Shown piece by piece: positions 33,789 through 45,795 of a stretch of 64,000 bases of DNA. The translations under genes and the position numbers were made by a program. A model generated the notes under the pieces. The model saw only the letters and a program-made list of their open reading frames with translations, was not told where the DNA came from and did not search any database. The DNA is from Trichoderma breve (taxonomy: Eukaryota; Ascomycota; Sordariomycetes; Hypocreales; Hypocreaceae). The stretch lies in contig NC_079237.1 in NCBI RefSeq assembly GCF_028502605.1, positions 1,364,001 to 1,428,000 of the forward strand, in the 5' to 3' direction. Each line of letters opens with the position of its first letter. The first letter of the stretch is position 1.

Positions 33789-36025
33789 TTATTTGAGTGA
33801 TACAAGATTCCATTTCTTGCGTCCTCCCCTTTTACCCTTTATCTCATTGCCTGTTGGCTTTTTGGTCTCTGTTGGCTCTTCGGTCTCTGTTGGCTCTTCC
33901 TCATCTGTCATCTCTGTCGGCCCTACTGTGTCTAACAACAGTTCAAGAGCCATTCGGGGACCAGTTACTCGAGGACCAGCTACTCGCGGCCCAGCTACCG
34001 ATTGCTTCTTGTTTGGAGGATGGTCGATAATTCGCAGACTAGCCACCGAATTCCTCTTGTTTGGAGGAGGGTCGGCTACCTTACGCGGTGCCCCGGAACC
34101 TTTCAACGAAGGGAAACTCTCCTTCTTGACCCAAATGGGAGCCTTCTTTGGTGCCAGGTCATGGCGAATCGGTGGGGGAATGTCTGGTTCCTCATTTACA
34201 AACCAGCTGGGGTCCGGAGGTGGCACGTTATTCACACTAGGAAGTTTTGTTAGCCCCAGCTCAATGATAGGATGGATGAATAGTCAACACTTACGCATTT
34301 GCCCGTCCGTGCAAATGAGGTTCGGTAAGGCGCTGCCAGTCGTATCTAGCCATAGTAGCATACTCAAACAGCGCCCGAACCCCCCCAAGTCTATGCTTCG
34401 CTCCCAAATCCCCCGCCCTCCTCCCATCGTAATCGATGATTTCTTGATTAGCATTGTTCTCCGAAAGTAAATAGAGCGTCTCGACAAGACGTTCCTCCAA
34501 ATCTGGGGCGGTTTGTCCAACAGCTTCGTGTAAGGGCGTCCGGCCTCGTAAATCCACTCCGTTCACGTCGGCACCCCTTTTTATGAGATCCCTAACCACA
34601 GTATGATGTCCAAATCGGCAAGCCATGTGAAGAACCGTGCTTCCCGTAGTCTCGCAAACGACTAGATTACCGCGGTGCGATCTTAATCTCGCAAACTGTT
34701 TCATTTTCTTCAACAGAAAAGCCAAAATTTCATCGTGATCTTGAGCCATGGCATGAACAACGGGAAGATTGCCCTGTCCATCTGCCTGGAATACACGTGC
34801 CTTTCTCTCGACCAAGGATGATACGACTGAAGCGTATCCACTAGCAGCTGCAAAATGGAGAACTCGTCGATCAATTGGAGCACAGGAAAACGACTTCCAA
34901 CACTTATGACTGCATTGGTGATGGCAAGAATCCAGTGCAAGTAGGTTGCAGTCAGCACCAAAGCGCAGTAGCACGTCGACGGTTTGAAGCACTTTGGCTT
35001 CCCATTGAATCGTCTTAAAGTCTTTCTTTGGAGTATCCTCCGGTTCGCCCCAAGGTGAAAATTCCTTTTCTTTGACCTCCGTGGATACAAATTGTGCTTT
35101 CATCCTCTGGGACTTTGTTTCCCCTCCAAAATTGTTGAGATCTTTCTCTCTTTTCTGATTCTCCTCGGAGTCATTTGTTTGATCAACACTCTCGCAGGAC
35201 TTATCTGCAATTTGATTCAATAGAGAGAAGAGCTCGAACTGACTCCAGGGAAGCTTATGCCGTACTGCTATGTGAATTGCTGCAAACCCAAAATCACTAT
35301 GGGCATTGGGATCGGCGCCTCGTATCAAGAGATATTCAGCCATTCTGGGGAGGGCATAACTGCACGCGATGCGAAGAGGTCCATCAAGAGACCCAATCCT
35401 GTTACTAAGAAGTTGGGGAAGGGCGAGGTAGAGATGTGTAAGATCGGGATATAGCGCTTCATTTTCGTTGATCTCAGCCCCATGCTTGAGAAGCTGGATT
35501 GCGACCTTTGGGGCATCTTGAAGCAGCGCGTAGTGCAGATAAGTGAAGTTTTTGTTCCAAGGGAATAGTCTATGATAATTAACTTCAAGCTTCGAATGGA
35601 TTGAGTCAAAGGTGCACTTACCCTCTTAAACGTGAGCCATGTTCTCTAAAGATTAGCCACTTTATTAAGGTCCCTGAATCATGCCTGACGGCATGGACGA
35701 AAATAAATGCAAGAGCATCATCGCGCTCATCATCGTACTTTCTTCTACGTGGTATCTCCTTCCCGAAGGCTTTGGTATAGAGAAAATCTGAAACTGCCCA
35801 ATAAAGACCGTGACTGCACCGAGACAAGGAGTTCAAATCACTTCCGCTCGTGACCTCGCTGAGTATTCGGTCAAAGAGTTCGGGCGGGAGGCTACACAAA
35901 CTGCTAGCTGCCGTTGTCTCTGACACTGCCGTCGACTTTGACACTCTCGTTGGCTTTGGCACCGCCGTCGGCTTTGCAGGTCGTGGTCGTGGTTGGTGAG
36001 CTCGATTCTTCCTGAAACGGGCCAT
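33789..36025 (-). CDS. F-box and ankyrin-repeat protein
   Basis: Three exons on the minus strand: 36025-35622, 35569-34295 and 34236-33789, giving 708 residues. The ATG at 36025 is chosen over an open extension that lacks an ATG. A basic Pro/Lys/Arg-rich start (residues 1-40) is followed by an F-box (about 45-83, LPPELFDRILSEVTSGSDL). Some eight ankyrin-like repeats follow, e.g. GSTVLHMACRFGHHTVVRDL and GRTPLHEAV, interrupted by a charged insert (about residues 255-310). The C-terminus is repetitive: two copies of a PPNKR/K-(N/Q)SVA unit, GPRVAGPRVTGPR, and an acidic PTE-rich tail. It is probably a substrate adaptor of an SCF ubiquitin ligase. The target is unknown. Confidence 0.88.
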
Positions 36026-36773
36026 GATGAGAGATATCGACAAGCTACAAAGAACCTCTTTGTGTTTTGACGTAGTAATAATCGGACCCGATGAAGTTTT
36101 GATATGGTGATAATTGGAATCGAAGGTGTTTCTTTATGGTGATGATCGAGTTTGTTTATGTGAAAGAAGAGAAAAAACAAGAAGAGGGTGTTGATCGAAC
36201 GACGTTTGTTTGTTGTTCAATACGCCACAAACCTTAAGAACAGACGAAAAGCCTCGCCGCCCAACGCAATCCTAGTTGCACAGGTAACAGCCACAGATGT
36301 TCTCTGATTCACGAATTGAGTTTCGTCGCTATCATGGAAAGTGAAATCGAAGATAGCGAGCAGGTGGCTAGCAGGTGAAGCAGATGTGACGAGCTGGAAA
36401 CACGAAAGAAAATAGCAGCTGGCACGAACTACGCACCGTGTGCAGCCAGTGCCAGACAAGTGGCATGTCGAGCCTAATGAATGTATCTCTTGGTTCTTAA
36501 TTTGTTTTATTCATAGGCAACAGCTTGTTTCGTTTGCTGTTCCAGATGTGGATTGAAGTCTGTTTGTTGCGCACGCACTGTTACTACTCCGTGACATACG
36601 GGCATGTACGTATATTACAAAGGTCAATGCCAGGAATAAAGGCTAAAATGCTAATGGGGATATAAGAACTAAGTATCTATCTAGCTGAATATACAAACCA
36701 AACAAAATCCTCTATGCCTGGGGTGATCATATATACGCTGTCATGACTATTCATATGCTTCATACTAGGGCAT
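36026..36773. other. Intergenic, no gene seen
   Basis: About 750 bases holding the promoter of the F-box gene and the terminator of the permease gene (both on the minus strand). No additional feature is supported. Confidence 0.6.
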
Positions 36774-39221
36774 TCACATTTCGTAAGGCGTCTCTTTCCG
36801 TATAATGTACACTTCTCCCACAAGAACAGTGCATCCCACAATCATGGTGATCAAAATGATTGGGATATTTACGCGGAAAAATTCCATACTTCCCACGTGA
36901 ATGTGTTTTCTGGCGAGGATATCGCGCCAAAGGAGACCGGCAAGCGAAGCGCTGAACGCAGAGCTGAACGCACCATAGTTGACGCCAATTGCCATGCTGT
37001 AGACAGTTGACCAGAATGTTCGGTCGCTAATGGGAATACCGCTTCTTTGATGAATCTCTTGCCATTGCTGAATGACTCGACAAAGTAATATCGTGGTCCC
37101 GATATTTGTTCCTGCGAACTGAAAGGTTGTTAGCTAATTCCCGAATCACATGATGGCATATACGTACGTTGCACAGGACAACGGAAAGAAAGCCCATGCC
37201 TCCTATGGCACCAACTGTCCCTGTTCTATTGACCCAGTGGTCCCATCCGTGAGCAAAAACTGGCACCCAGCCCTTTGTAACAAGCCCTTGAACAAGGACA
37301 AACATGCAAAAGGCGAAAGGGACAAGCGCGAATGGCAAGTGGAGAGCGACAGTAGTAGCTGTGGGAAATGTCTCCTGGCACCATCTAAGCGCATCTTGAC
37401 CTAGAGACATCAAAGTAGCTGGTCCGCGGGGCCGTTGAATAGATGCCAGCGACTTTTGACGGCTTTTCTCCACATCTTCTTCTAACGTAGACACGAAAAG
37501 TCCTTCAACGGGGGAACTTGTGCCGGGTTGGTTGAGGGTGCTCTTCTCCTCAAGCGAACTGATCTCGCTCTTCGAATTTTGTTGTTCTTGTGTATCCATG
37601 TCTGCATGTGGTGATAGCCTTGAGGGATCCATATGAGCGGACGACGCAGCGCCAATACTACGACCACCAGTATCCTCTGTCAAGCGAACTGTCGGGGGCG
37701 GGACATGGCCAGTGGCATGAACAGGTGAATTGGGGTTACCTCCACCCTTGTTCTGAGCTTTTTGAACAGACTCGTCGACCCCGTCAACAGTGTTCAGACC
37801 TTGAGATTGAACCTCTGTAGAGTCGAATTTAGGAGTGGAGCAATCTTTCTCACAGTCCGTAGTATCTTGAAGCTCGATCTCAGTAACTGGTGGCCGTCTC
37901 GCTTCTTCGGCTTGTCGAAAGATTCTCTCAGCATGTGCAATTTCAAATTCCTCTCTACCCTTTCTTGCAATCTCACGCGTTTCTTTTCGATGGTACCATC
38001 CTGAGCCAAGATCCCAACAGAACATGACAAAAGCCGCTGGTAGAGTAACCCAAAATACCGGATGGGCACCGCTCTTGGAACCCGTAGCGTTGAGCGTTAG
38101 GACAGTGATGAGGGTGGCAGCCATGATTAGGGTGCCAAATGCGGCCCCAGGTTTGTCTAGAAACGGATTCATGATTTCCTCCAACGATAGCAGCTGCCCT
38201 TGCTCGTTATTGGCGAGGTCGGCCTCATCCGCGTCGGTGTGGCCCCTTGCGTGTGGGATGTTGGGGTTGACGGGTTTCTTGGCCTTGATTTCTTCTGGAA
38301 GCTCATGCATCTCGATCTTGTGTGGAATGAGGTCTGTATCTGCAAATACAAAGTAGAGTAAGAAAGGAAAGAGAACAATAACGGTGGCGATAACTGGGAC
38401 AATCATGTTGGCAGTATAGTGTATGAACTTGATGTTAAAGGCTCCCGCAAGAACGAGGTTTGTCGGATTAGAAGAAACCAGAATAGCAGATGCAATATTT
38501 GCAATAGCAAACTGAGTGAAGATCCATGCTCTGGGATGAGTAATGTTTCTTGATACTCGTGTCATGTAGGCAAGGAACGCGGTTCCCGACAAAATGATTG
38601 GATCATTGCCAACGAGGGTGCCCAGGGCAAAGAAGAAGGCGTAGAGATAGAAGAAGAGTCGATGCCCAGCGCTACCTCCCCATTGGAGTACTTTGAATGC
38701 CAGGTACCTAATGAGCCCAGAGGCATCGATGGATATGGCGATGTAGGCCAAGGTGATGAAGAAGGCCATGACGTCGATTGGAGCAATATTGTCAGCGCCA
38801 AGGGTGCCATCGTGGACTTCCTGTCGGCCAATGGCGAGGATTGCCAATAGAAACAAATCCGCAATAAGAGGAGCCGTGACCATGTTCATGGGAAAGTTGA
38901 GCCGCACCCAGGGCTTGATCTTGCCATTGTTGTCGTCTTCGGTCAGCGAAGGAGAGCGATACTGGCGCTTTGGAATGATTCTCAGAACCCCAAGGGCATC
39001 CAAGAAGAGATTTGAGAGTTTTCTAGGAATGTAGATGGGAATATGAAACGGAAACAGGACATTGATGTCTGGCAAAGTCAGCAACATGCGTTGGTGATAA
39101 TGTCAAGGCGGTGCTGGTGGCGACTCGACTTACTTGTGAGAACAAAGACTATCAACGTGACGATGGACCTCCAGTCCCTGATCTGACTTGTCGAGAGAGA
39201 ATCGCCGCCATCCTGTGCCAT
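36774..39221 (-). CDS. ArsB/NhaD-type permease with large cytoplasmic loop
   Basis: Three exons on the minus strand: 39221-39134, 39068-37168 and 37118-36774, giving 777 residues. Introns are 65 and 49 nt. Exon 1 gives MAQDGGDSLSTSQIRDWRSI and runs into LTNINVLFPFHIPIYIPR. Twelve or so hydrophobic spans surround a long Glu/Ser/Thr-rich loop (about residues 400-570). FALGTLVGNDPIILSGTAFL and SSNPTNLVLAGAF are the paired signatures of the ion-transporter superfamily (arsenite/citrate/sodium-proton permeases), and the last exon (GTNIGTTILLC) supplies the matching second half. It probably exports an anion or exchanges cations at the plasma or an internal membrane. The substrate is not decidable by eye. 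Confidence 0.88.
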
Positions 39222-40546
39222 ATCGATGCTGGCAGAATCGCCGAGCCAGACGACGTTTCGTATCGCTGGCTCAAATTTGGCTGAGCGCCAGGGGAGTTGA
39301 GACGTGATGACGCTGAAGAAAATTGATCGTGTCTCACCGCCGCCGTTCTAGGTGCCCGATTGGAGCTGTAGGGCCCGCCAGTGGCTTCAGGCACCTTGTT
39401 CGGGGCTCCAGTGCACTGAGTTGAGCAGATACAGCGCTGGAGGCTTACAAGCCCCGCCAACCTCACTGAAGAGAACTGGAAGCGTCAACCTGCTTCTTCT
39501 CCGAGCACAGCGGAACCGACCAACTCTTATTCTTCTTCTCTCTTGAATCAGCCCGTCCGATCTCCACGGGGCAGTTTCTTGGCCTTCTTGGCTAATGCAA
39601 GAAGCTTTTCACGTGCATCTGACTAGAGGAGAGATTGGCACCGCCTTATGAATAGCCTCGCAGGCGTCATAATGCCAACCCTTCAAGTGGACTTGGCTAC
39701 GCGTGTCGATCAGTTCCGGCTAGATTGCCACGCAGCCACGCAATCTTTCAACAGTGATGCAGAGCTAATCTGCTAAACCACCAATATGAGATGTTCCTTG
39801 GATGGGGGCGATCCGGCCCCCGGTTCTTGGCCCCCCGACGAAGATTGTTCCGCTACTCTTCCCAAGTGTGGGTGTCGGCTGAGCATCCAAAAAGCAGAAG
39901 AGAACTAGTGGCTCGAGTCTTATATTTATGAGACTACAGCTCTGGTGGTGGCCACAGTGGCGGCGACCGTTTAATTGATAAAATATCAGAGAATATTGCA
40001 GACAATAGACAATCAGCTGCCGTCAGCTTGGATCATGACCTGCAGCCTTTGCAATCATGGCTGTGTTCGTCTATGCCTCATCCAGACAACTGCAGCAGGC
40101 AATTCTATCCGATATAATATGGCGTGTTCCGTCACCTGGAACTCTCTCGCATCGCTAGGTCGTATTCTGCCTGCCCGCAGGATGGAGACCATCAACAACG
40201 AAGAATCCTTCCATTGCTTCGCCTCTACCAGCTGGGGTTTCATCACCTCGTACAGATCGTCAAATGCGGAGCTAGTTTTCCAATTGAACAACTACGAAGG
40301 CGGGAGGATTTGAGGAGCCTCATTGCAGCGAGGCGTGTTCCATATCTCCATATCTTAATATGTCCCGTCACCATCTCATCCCTTGCATATGATTCCGGAG
40401 TTTCTTACGCCAGCTGTCGGGTAAAGCTTCTGCAGAGATAGTTGGCTAGCTGGCTAAGACACTCGCCTGCTTAATAACTATTACACAACAATTACGCACT
40501 CATCATAGAGGTGTTGCGCCGAATCCATCGGCAACGTGAGAGACTG
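39222..40546. other. Long divergent intergenic region
   Basis: 1.3 kb between outward-facing genes. Several 100-codon frames exist on both strands around 39975-40440, but they overlap each other, lack domain character and lack splice context. They are taken as chance. Confidence 0.5.
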
Positions 40547-42206
40547 ATGCCGCCTCCTTCCTGGGGCATCTCGTTGAGTGATGCCGCCGTCTCTCAGAAT
40601 GGTGGGCTACAGGCATCTGTTGCATCGTCAAATACCACTACAAACTCTGTCGATGGCAGTCTACAGGTCATATGTGCATGGCCAGTATCTGGTTCATATG
40701 GTGCCGGATCGAGAGTCCTGTAAGTAAGCTGCTCGGTGCAACAACGAGCACCAGGGCCATATCACCACCTCCAAGCAGTCCGAAACAGCACCTCAAATCC
40801 CATTGGCTAAGTGCAAGTTTCGGCTTCTAATTCTTTAACCTCGTTACCAATAGATTCTACGTGCTCGTAGCAACAGCTGTGTTTGCTCGAAAGCTTGACT
40901 GGATCAAGAGTGCTGCCTTGTCTACTGCATTGCCTCTCTCAGCTTCAGCTGCAGTTCATGGCATCGTTTTGGCAGCTCTGCATCGCGACAGTAAGAAATA
41001 GATACTCGTTCTAACCCTTCTATACGTATAACTTTCCCAATAAAGAATACAGGCTAATTTGTTTCTTTTACCTTGATCATTATAGATGCTGTCGACATGG
41101 ACGTATACGGTGCCTTTCAGATGTGCGCAATCGGTACCCTAGTTGTTCCACTGATGATCAAGCTCTCCAGGTCGCATGAGTATTCCACTTACATAGGTCG
41201 CCGTATAATGTTTATGTGGGCAGGCCTGGTACTCACTGGTATGTATCATTGCAGTTTGACGCTTATAGTCTACCCGATGACTACCAACGACTGACTTTGG
41301 TTCCTTTACACTATAGGACTTGTTTGTCTGGCCATTGAATTCTTCCGAGCCCAAACATTTCCCTGTCATAAGAACGGCCATTTTCCTTATGGCGAGAATA
41401 CAACATGCGAATTGGTTTGCTCCGAAAATGACGGACCGTTCTCACCCATTCGAATCGGATCAGCAAACAACATTTACGTGGTTCCTGCTCCTAGAACGCT
41501 CACATTCGGCGCAGCGACCCTCGTAGCGGCCGGGTGTTGCATCCACACGGTCATCTGGATGGTGGTTATGACCGAACGTTTCAACATCAGGGCCAAGAGT
41601 TATGAGATCAATAAGCCAATCTCGGGCACCAACGGTGCAACCAAAGGTACCATGAACGATGTAAATCTCATGGTCCATGTTTTCCTCTCCGCAGCGGCGG
41701 TTCCTTTGTCTGGGTGTACTGCTGTTGCTATTATCGTTGTCGGCGAAATCAATTTCTTTAGCAATCCAGTCAATTACCAAGCTGAGCCTCTGGCAGCCAT
41801 CGGTTAGTACCACAATGTTACATATTCTATGGCTTTTAAATGTAGGAGGATGCTAACACTGCAAGGTCAATGGTCAACTCTTGTTGGAACTGGTTTGGCC
41901 GCCGTCGGATCGCTTTACATTCTTCTAGCAAGGGATAGGGATGTTGAGAGTCAAGAGCCTCAACCCAATGCTAATCATAATGGAACAAGTTGCCATCATT
42001 GTCCTGAACACGGCAGCTCTCACGGGTCTTCTGCAACGAATGCTTCCTCCCGTTACAGAGATAATGCATCCCAGACTGGTATACAGATGGGAGCTATGGG
42101 TCTAGAAAGAGGTTCACCACCGCTCTTAGAAAGCAACGGCAACAGCGACAATGACCAGGATCCAGATTGCTCCGCTGTACGGATTACAAGGACATCTACT
42201 TTCTAA
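40547..42206 (+). CDS. Multi-span membrane protein, unrecognised
   Basis: Five exons: 40547-40719, 40854-40990, 41086-41238, 41317-41802 and 41866-42206, giving 429 residues; all phases agree. The true ATG is at 40547, as the frame upstream begins only with GTG. About seven hydrophobic segments are seen. A cysteine-containing extracellular-looking loop (CHKNGHFPYGENTTCELVC, about residues 170-190) sits between spans. The C-terminal 90 residues are hydrophilic, rich in His/Ser/Asn and Gly. The layout resembles fungal seven-span proteins of unknown role. I do not recognise a family motif and assign no function. It is tandem to the hydroxylase-like gene downstream. Confidence 0.75.
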
Positions 42207-42841
42207 TCTCTTGAAGCCTAATCATTGCCATCATAATCCCACACTTACATCGGTCATAATACACGCTAATCAATCCCCTGTCAACGACCTTGCAATTCAA
42301 TGTTAGACAATGGCAACAATTTTATTTTCCTTTTTTTCCCCATCTCAATAAAGATGCACCGAATGAAACAAATAAATGACTATAGATAAGACACTCCAAT
42401 CAACACACCAAATTTGGCTTTACCCACCATCACATGTCATGATTCCCCATCGTCGTCATTGGCTAGCCTGTTTTCGTCGATCGCGCTCACCGACGTCATC
42501 GCCGCAACACCAAGCCATCACCAAGCTAAATGCCACTTATCGAAAGCCTCCCCCCCAATGCAGCTCTCTCTCACTCAAAAGAGGAGTGACGAAAACAAGA
42601 TTTATTCTAAAATCCGTACCAAGAGGAATTCTTCCGTAATCATGATCCCCGTCTCTTCGCCGCATTGGCCATTTCTGTTTTAAACTCTGCTGTACCTGCA
42701 TTTGCGACATTCTCATCTCTTTACCGCTTTTGCCACTCGCGACACATGGAATCTGCAATTTCTCGCCAAACAATATCCAACCATCGCCGTATTGTCTATC
42801 CAGAGTCACTCTAGAGATCAAATCAAATTTCCAAAAACAAC
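42207..42841. other. Intergenic, tandem genes
   Basis: 635 bases containing the terminator of the membrane-protein gene and the promoter of the next gene. Pyrimidine-rich stretches occur just before 42842, as is usual for a fungal 5' leader. No gene seen. Confidence 0.6.
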
Positions 42842-43861
42842 ATGGATCTCCTTCTCTCAGTGCCGATATTCTCATACCTCCTGGGCCCAGCCCTCACCTC
42901 CTGGTCGACATCGCTCAACCTCCTCTTCTTCTACATGACCTGGTCGACCCTCGTCCTCTCTCAACCCCCAATCGTCGTCCACATGGTGGGCATCCTCGCC
43001 ATCCGAATAGTCTTCTTCCTAATACCGTCTCTCGCCACCCTCTTCTTCGATGTCTCCCTCCCGAGCCTCGCAGAAGGCATCAAACACGGCGGTCGCTCAG
43101 CCTTACCTCCTCGCGACGCCAAATCACTCTCCAAACTCATCGGCCTAGTCCTCCTAAATCTCGCCATCCTCACCGCCGTCGAAACTGTGATAAGCTTCGC
43201 ATTCATCCTCTTCCTCAACCATCCCGTCTTCAAAACAACCACGACCCTCCCGCTCCCATGGCAAATCTTCAAACACGTCCTCATCCTACTCTCCGCCCGC
43301 GAAACTCTTCTCTACACCATCCACCGCTTCATCCTCCACGGGAAATCATACCGCTGGCTCTCCCAGCGCCACAAAAACTACGCTCACGCAAAGGCCGGCG
43401 CGCCATTCAGCCTGCGTCTCCTCGCCGACCACCCCGCGCCACTGCTCTTCTACCGCTTCATCCCGCTGTTTCTCCCAGCACTCATCATACGCCCTCATAT
43501 TCTCACCTACTTCTTCGTATTCACAATCTGCACCGCCGAAGAAACCCTCGCCATGTCCGGATACACGATTGTCCCAGGAATTATCATGGGTGGCATCGTG
43601 CAACGCACAGCGATCCACTACGCAGGAAAGGGAACATCGAATTATGGTTCGTGGGGAATGTTGGACTGGATCAATGGGACGAGTCGTGGCAGGGATGTGC
43701 TTCAAGATGTGAAGAATGAAGCGGACAAACACAACGTGAAGGAACGGTCTTCGAAAAAGCTCGATGAAGGGGCTGGAGCAGTACAAGAGGGGTTGGGAAG
43801 CTTTAGAGAAGGAATGAAGACGCGAAGAAGCGGGAGAAAGAGGGCGGTAAAGGGAAATTGA
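42842..43861 (+). CDS. Fatty acid hydroxylase/sterol desaturase-like membrane protein
   Basis: Single-exon protein of 339 residues with about six hydrophobic segments. The middle carries a histidine set like that of di-iron membrane hydroxylases: HRFILH at residues 161-166, then RHKNYAH (177-182), His197, His219 and His259 (AIHYAG). The spacing is looser than the classical HxxHH boxes, so activity is uncertain. The C-terminus from about 285 is strongly basic and hydrophilic. If active it would use O2 at the ER membrane on a sterol or acyl substrate. Strong C preference at third positions in the 5' part suggests good expression. Confidence 0.75.
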   Translation: MDLLLSVPIFSYLLGPALTSWSTSLNLLFFYMTWSTLVLSQPPIVVHMVGILAIRIVFFLIPSLATLFFDVSLPSLAEGIKHGGRSALPPRDAKSLSKLIGLVLLNLAILTAVETVISFAFILFLNHPVFKTTTTLPLPWQIFKHVLILLSARETLLYTIHRFILHGKSYRWLSQRHKNYAHAKAGAPFSLRLLADHPAPLLFYRFIPLFLPALIIRPHILTYFFVFTICTAEETLAMSGYTIVPGIIMGGIVQRTAIHYAGKGTSNYGSWGMLDWINGTSRGRDVLQDVKNEADKHNVKERSSKKLDEGAGAVQEGLGSFREGMKTRRSGRKRAVKGN

Positions 43862-44103
43862 TCAATTGAATAGGTTCTTTTGTCTAATTATTAGCACTAT
43901 TGATACCATCATGCTTTATGAGATTTCGTTTGTGATTATACTTGGCGAGCTTTGTCTCCGAGTCTTTGCACAGAAATGTAAAAAGGGCTTTTCGTCTAGG
44001 TACGTCAAATTTGAAAAGAAATAATTAAAACGTTTAATATTAAAGCGTGAAAAAATCAACATTACTGTAATGAGCTCCCCTGTATCAGGATACATCAGCA
44101 GAA

Positions 44104-45795
44104 TCATCGCCGTTCAGGCCTAGGTTCTAGACCGTCAAGGCATAAGAGTGATACGCTCTTCAAGTGGTCAGCGATGTGAGCGGCCATCCGTAGATCCATT
44201 TCGTTCGGTCCTATGGAGCTGTTAGTGTTGGTAGCAGAGCGCTTTTCATCGTTCTCATCATTCTGTAGAGCCCCTAATATGGATTGCTGGCCGTCAGACC
44301 GCTGACGGACTTTTTTGTGAGAGCCATCATTTTCTACCTTAGATTGCTGGATGACCGGTTCCGAGTCATTGATGGACTCTTCACATAGCGGGCATATATC
44401 CGTGTCTCTAGCCAGGTGCTCCTGGTTCATATGCTCCAGCCAAGAATCGAAATTTTTGAAGTAGCATAGCGACTTTTCGCAATCACCAGAGAGGCAAGTG
44501 TAGTGTTCCATGTCGCTTTCAACATGTTTTCTGTGATAGTTAGTTAGCTAGGCTTCCGTGGCGTTTGGTTCGCTTGCACTTACTTCCACCACATTGGATC
44601 TTCATTGCCCTCAACCTGCAGCTCTTGAAGGCAGATCTGACACATGGCAGACATGGAACAAGGGTCTGCCTTTGGAGGAATAGGGTACCCAAACTCGTCG
44701 AGCCATAGGGATTCAACTACAAAGAAAGTTAGGGCTTGTTGTTTGCATCCGTCATCTTTTCCATCAATCTGATATGTCCTAAAGAACATCCGATTAGTAC
44801 TCGATCATAGCTCAGTATCTGAAACAACTTGATGATCATGCGGACTGTGATTCTGGGGGCTCTGTTGCTTTGCCGGTTTCCCTTCAGTTACACTTAGGTG
44901 TCGGACATACCTCTGATGATGGCGCTGGTACAATATATGATGACAGTGAAAGGCAATGCTTTTAACCAGTTTCGTAATCAGCCTCTCTTCGGCTTTTGGG
45001 AACTTTTGTTCTAAGATCACCCGAGTCCTGTCTTCGAAATCATCCCTCGGGAGCTTCTCTGCAAAGTCGAGGATTTTTTGCTCGGGAACTTAAACGATAT
45101 CTAATTTCGGTAGTGAGGCGTTGTAGCTTGTCGACGGATTCCATGATGCCCTCCATAGCACCCCTGGCTGCATCCGAAAGAGACAACCGAGAATCATCGT
45201 TCGAGTTGGTATTGCTACTCCCGTGTGAGAGAGGGTTGTGCTGTGAAATCAAGAAGCTTGATTTAAGTTCTATAACTGCGATTTTAGTTAGATTAAAATG
45301 TGATTTAGATAAAACGTGCCGTTGGAGAATTACGTTGACGCAAGTTGTTTCGGAGAACATCCAGTAGTGGCATCGCGAGGTCTCGGATATCAGGCTCCAG
45401 CTTCCATCTAATGTCTAGTCTGGCGCTCTTGCCAGCGGATGAATGTAAATAAGTCCACCATACGTAAAAGTCACACACGTAAAACTGCCACTCGCGTATG
45501 GAGACAAGTTCTGTGAGCTGATTGTCGGGGGGTTGTTCAAGCAGGGCAGCGCATTCTCCAATGATGTCCCCGATTAGTTGTGTATCAGCGTCAATATTCT
45601 TTTCCAGATGCCGTAGATTAATCAGTAAAGTTGAAATCGATACACATGCAAAGGAGACATCTAACTCGGACCTACTTCATCTGCCCTCGTGCTGGAAGGC
45701 ACCTTGGTATAGTTGTGGGGGGCTGGATAACTTTGGTCGGCAGCTATAGATGCTAAACGACGGGATAGAGGATTTGCGTGTGTTTGGCTTTCCAT
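44104..45795 (-). CDS. Fungal C2H2-like zinc-finger regulatory protein, one unresolved junction
   Basis: Minus strand exons: 45795-45676 (MESQTHANPLSRRL), 45598-45334, 45275 to about 45060, then to 44911, 44778-44584 and 44530-44104. The C-terminal exons hold cysteine/histidine pairs: CQICLQEL, WWKKHVESDMEHYTC, CYFKNFDSWLEHMNQEH and CPLCEES. This is the usual series of fungal proteins with an N-terminal helical domain and degenerate C2H2 fingers, often linked to NLR-like genes. A TGA in the frame at 44805 is removed by a good 132-nt intron (GTATGT, TACTAAT, TTTAG). Near 45060 the frame changes: either one extra base after TATCGTTTA, or a 63-nt intron starting GTTTAA and ending CGAAG. Function is unknown; nucleic acid or protein binding is likely. 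Confidence 0.65.

Noticed and set aside
39975..40441. Two overlapping frames of 105-112 codons left of the membrane-protein gene
   Set aside because: They overlap each other and an antisense frame, with no family resemblance or splice context.
44800..44910. In-frame TGA (44805-44807, minus) in the zinc-finger gene, at first read as a nonsense mutation
   Set aside because: A 132-nt intron 44910-44779 with GTATGT donor, TACTAAT branch site and TTTAG acceptor removes it and joins the exons in phase.
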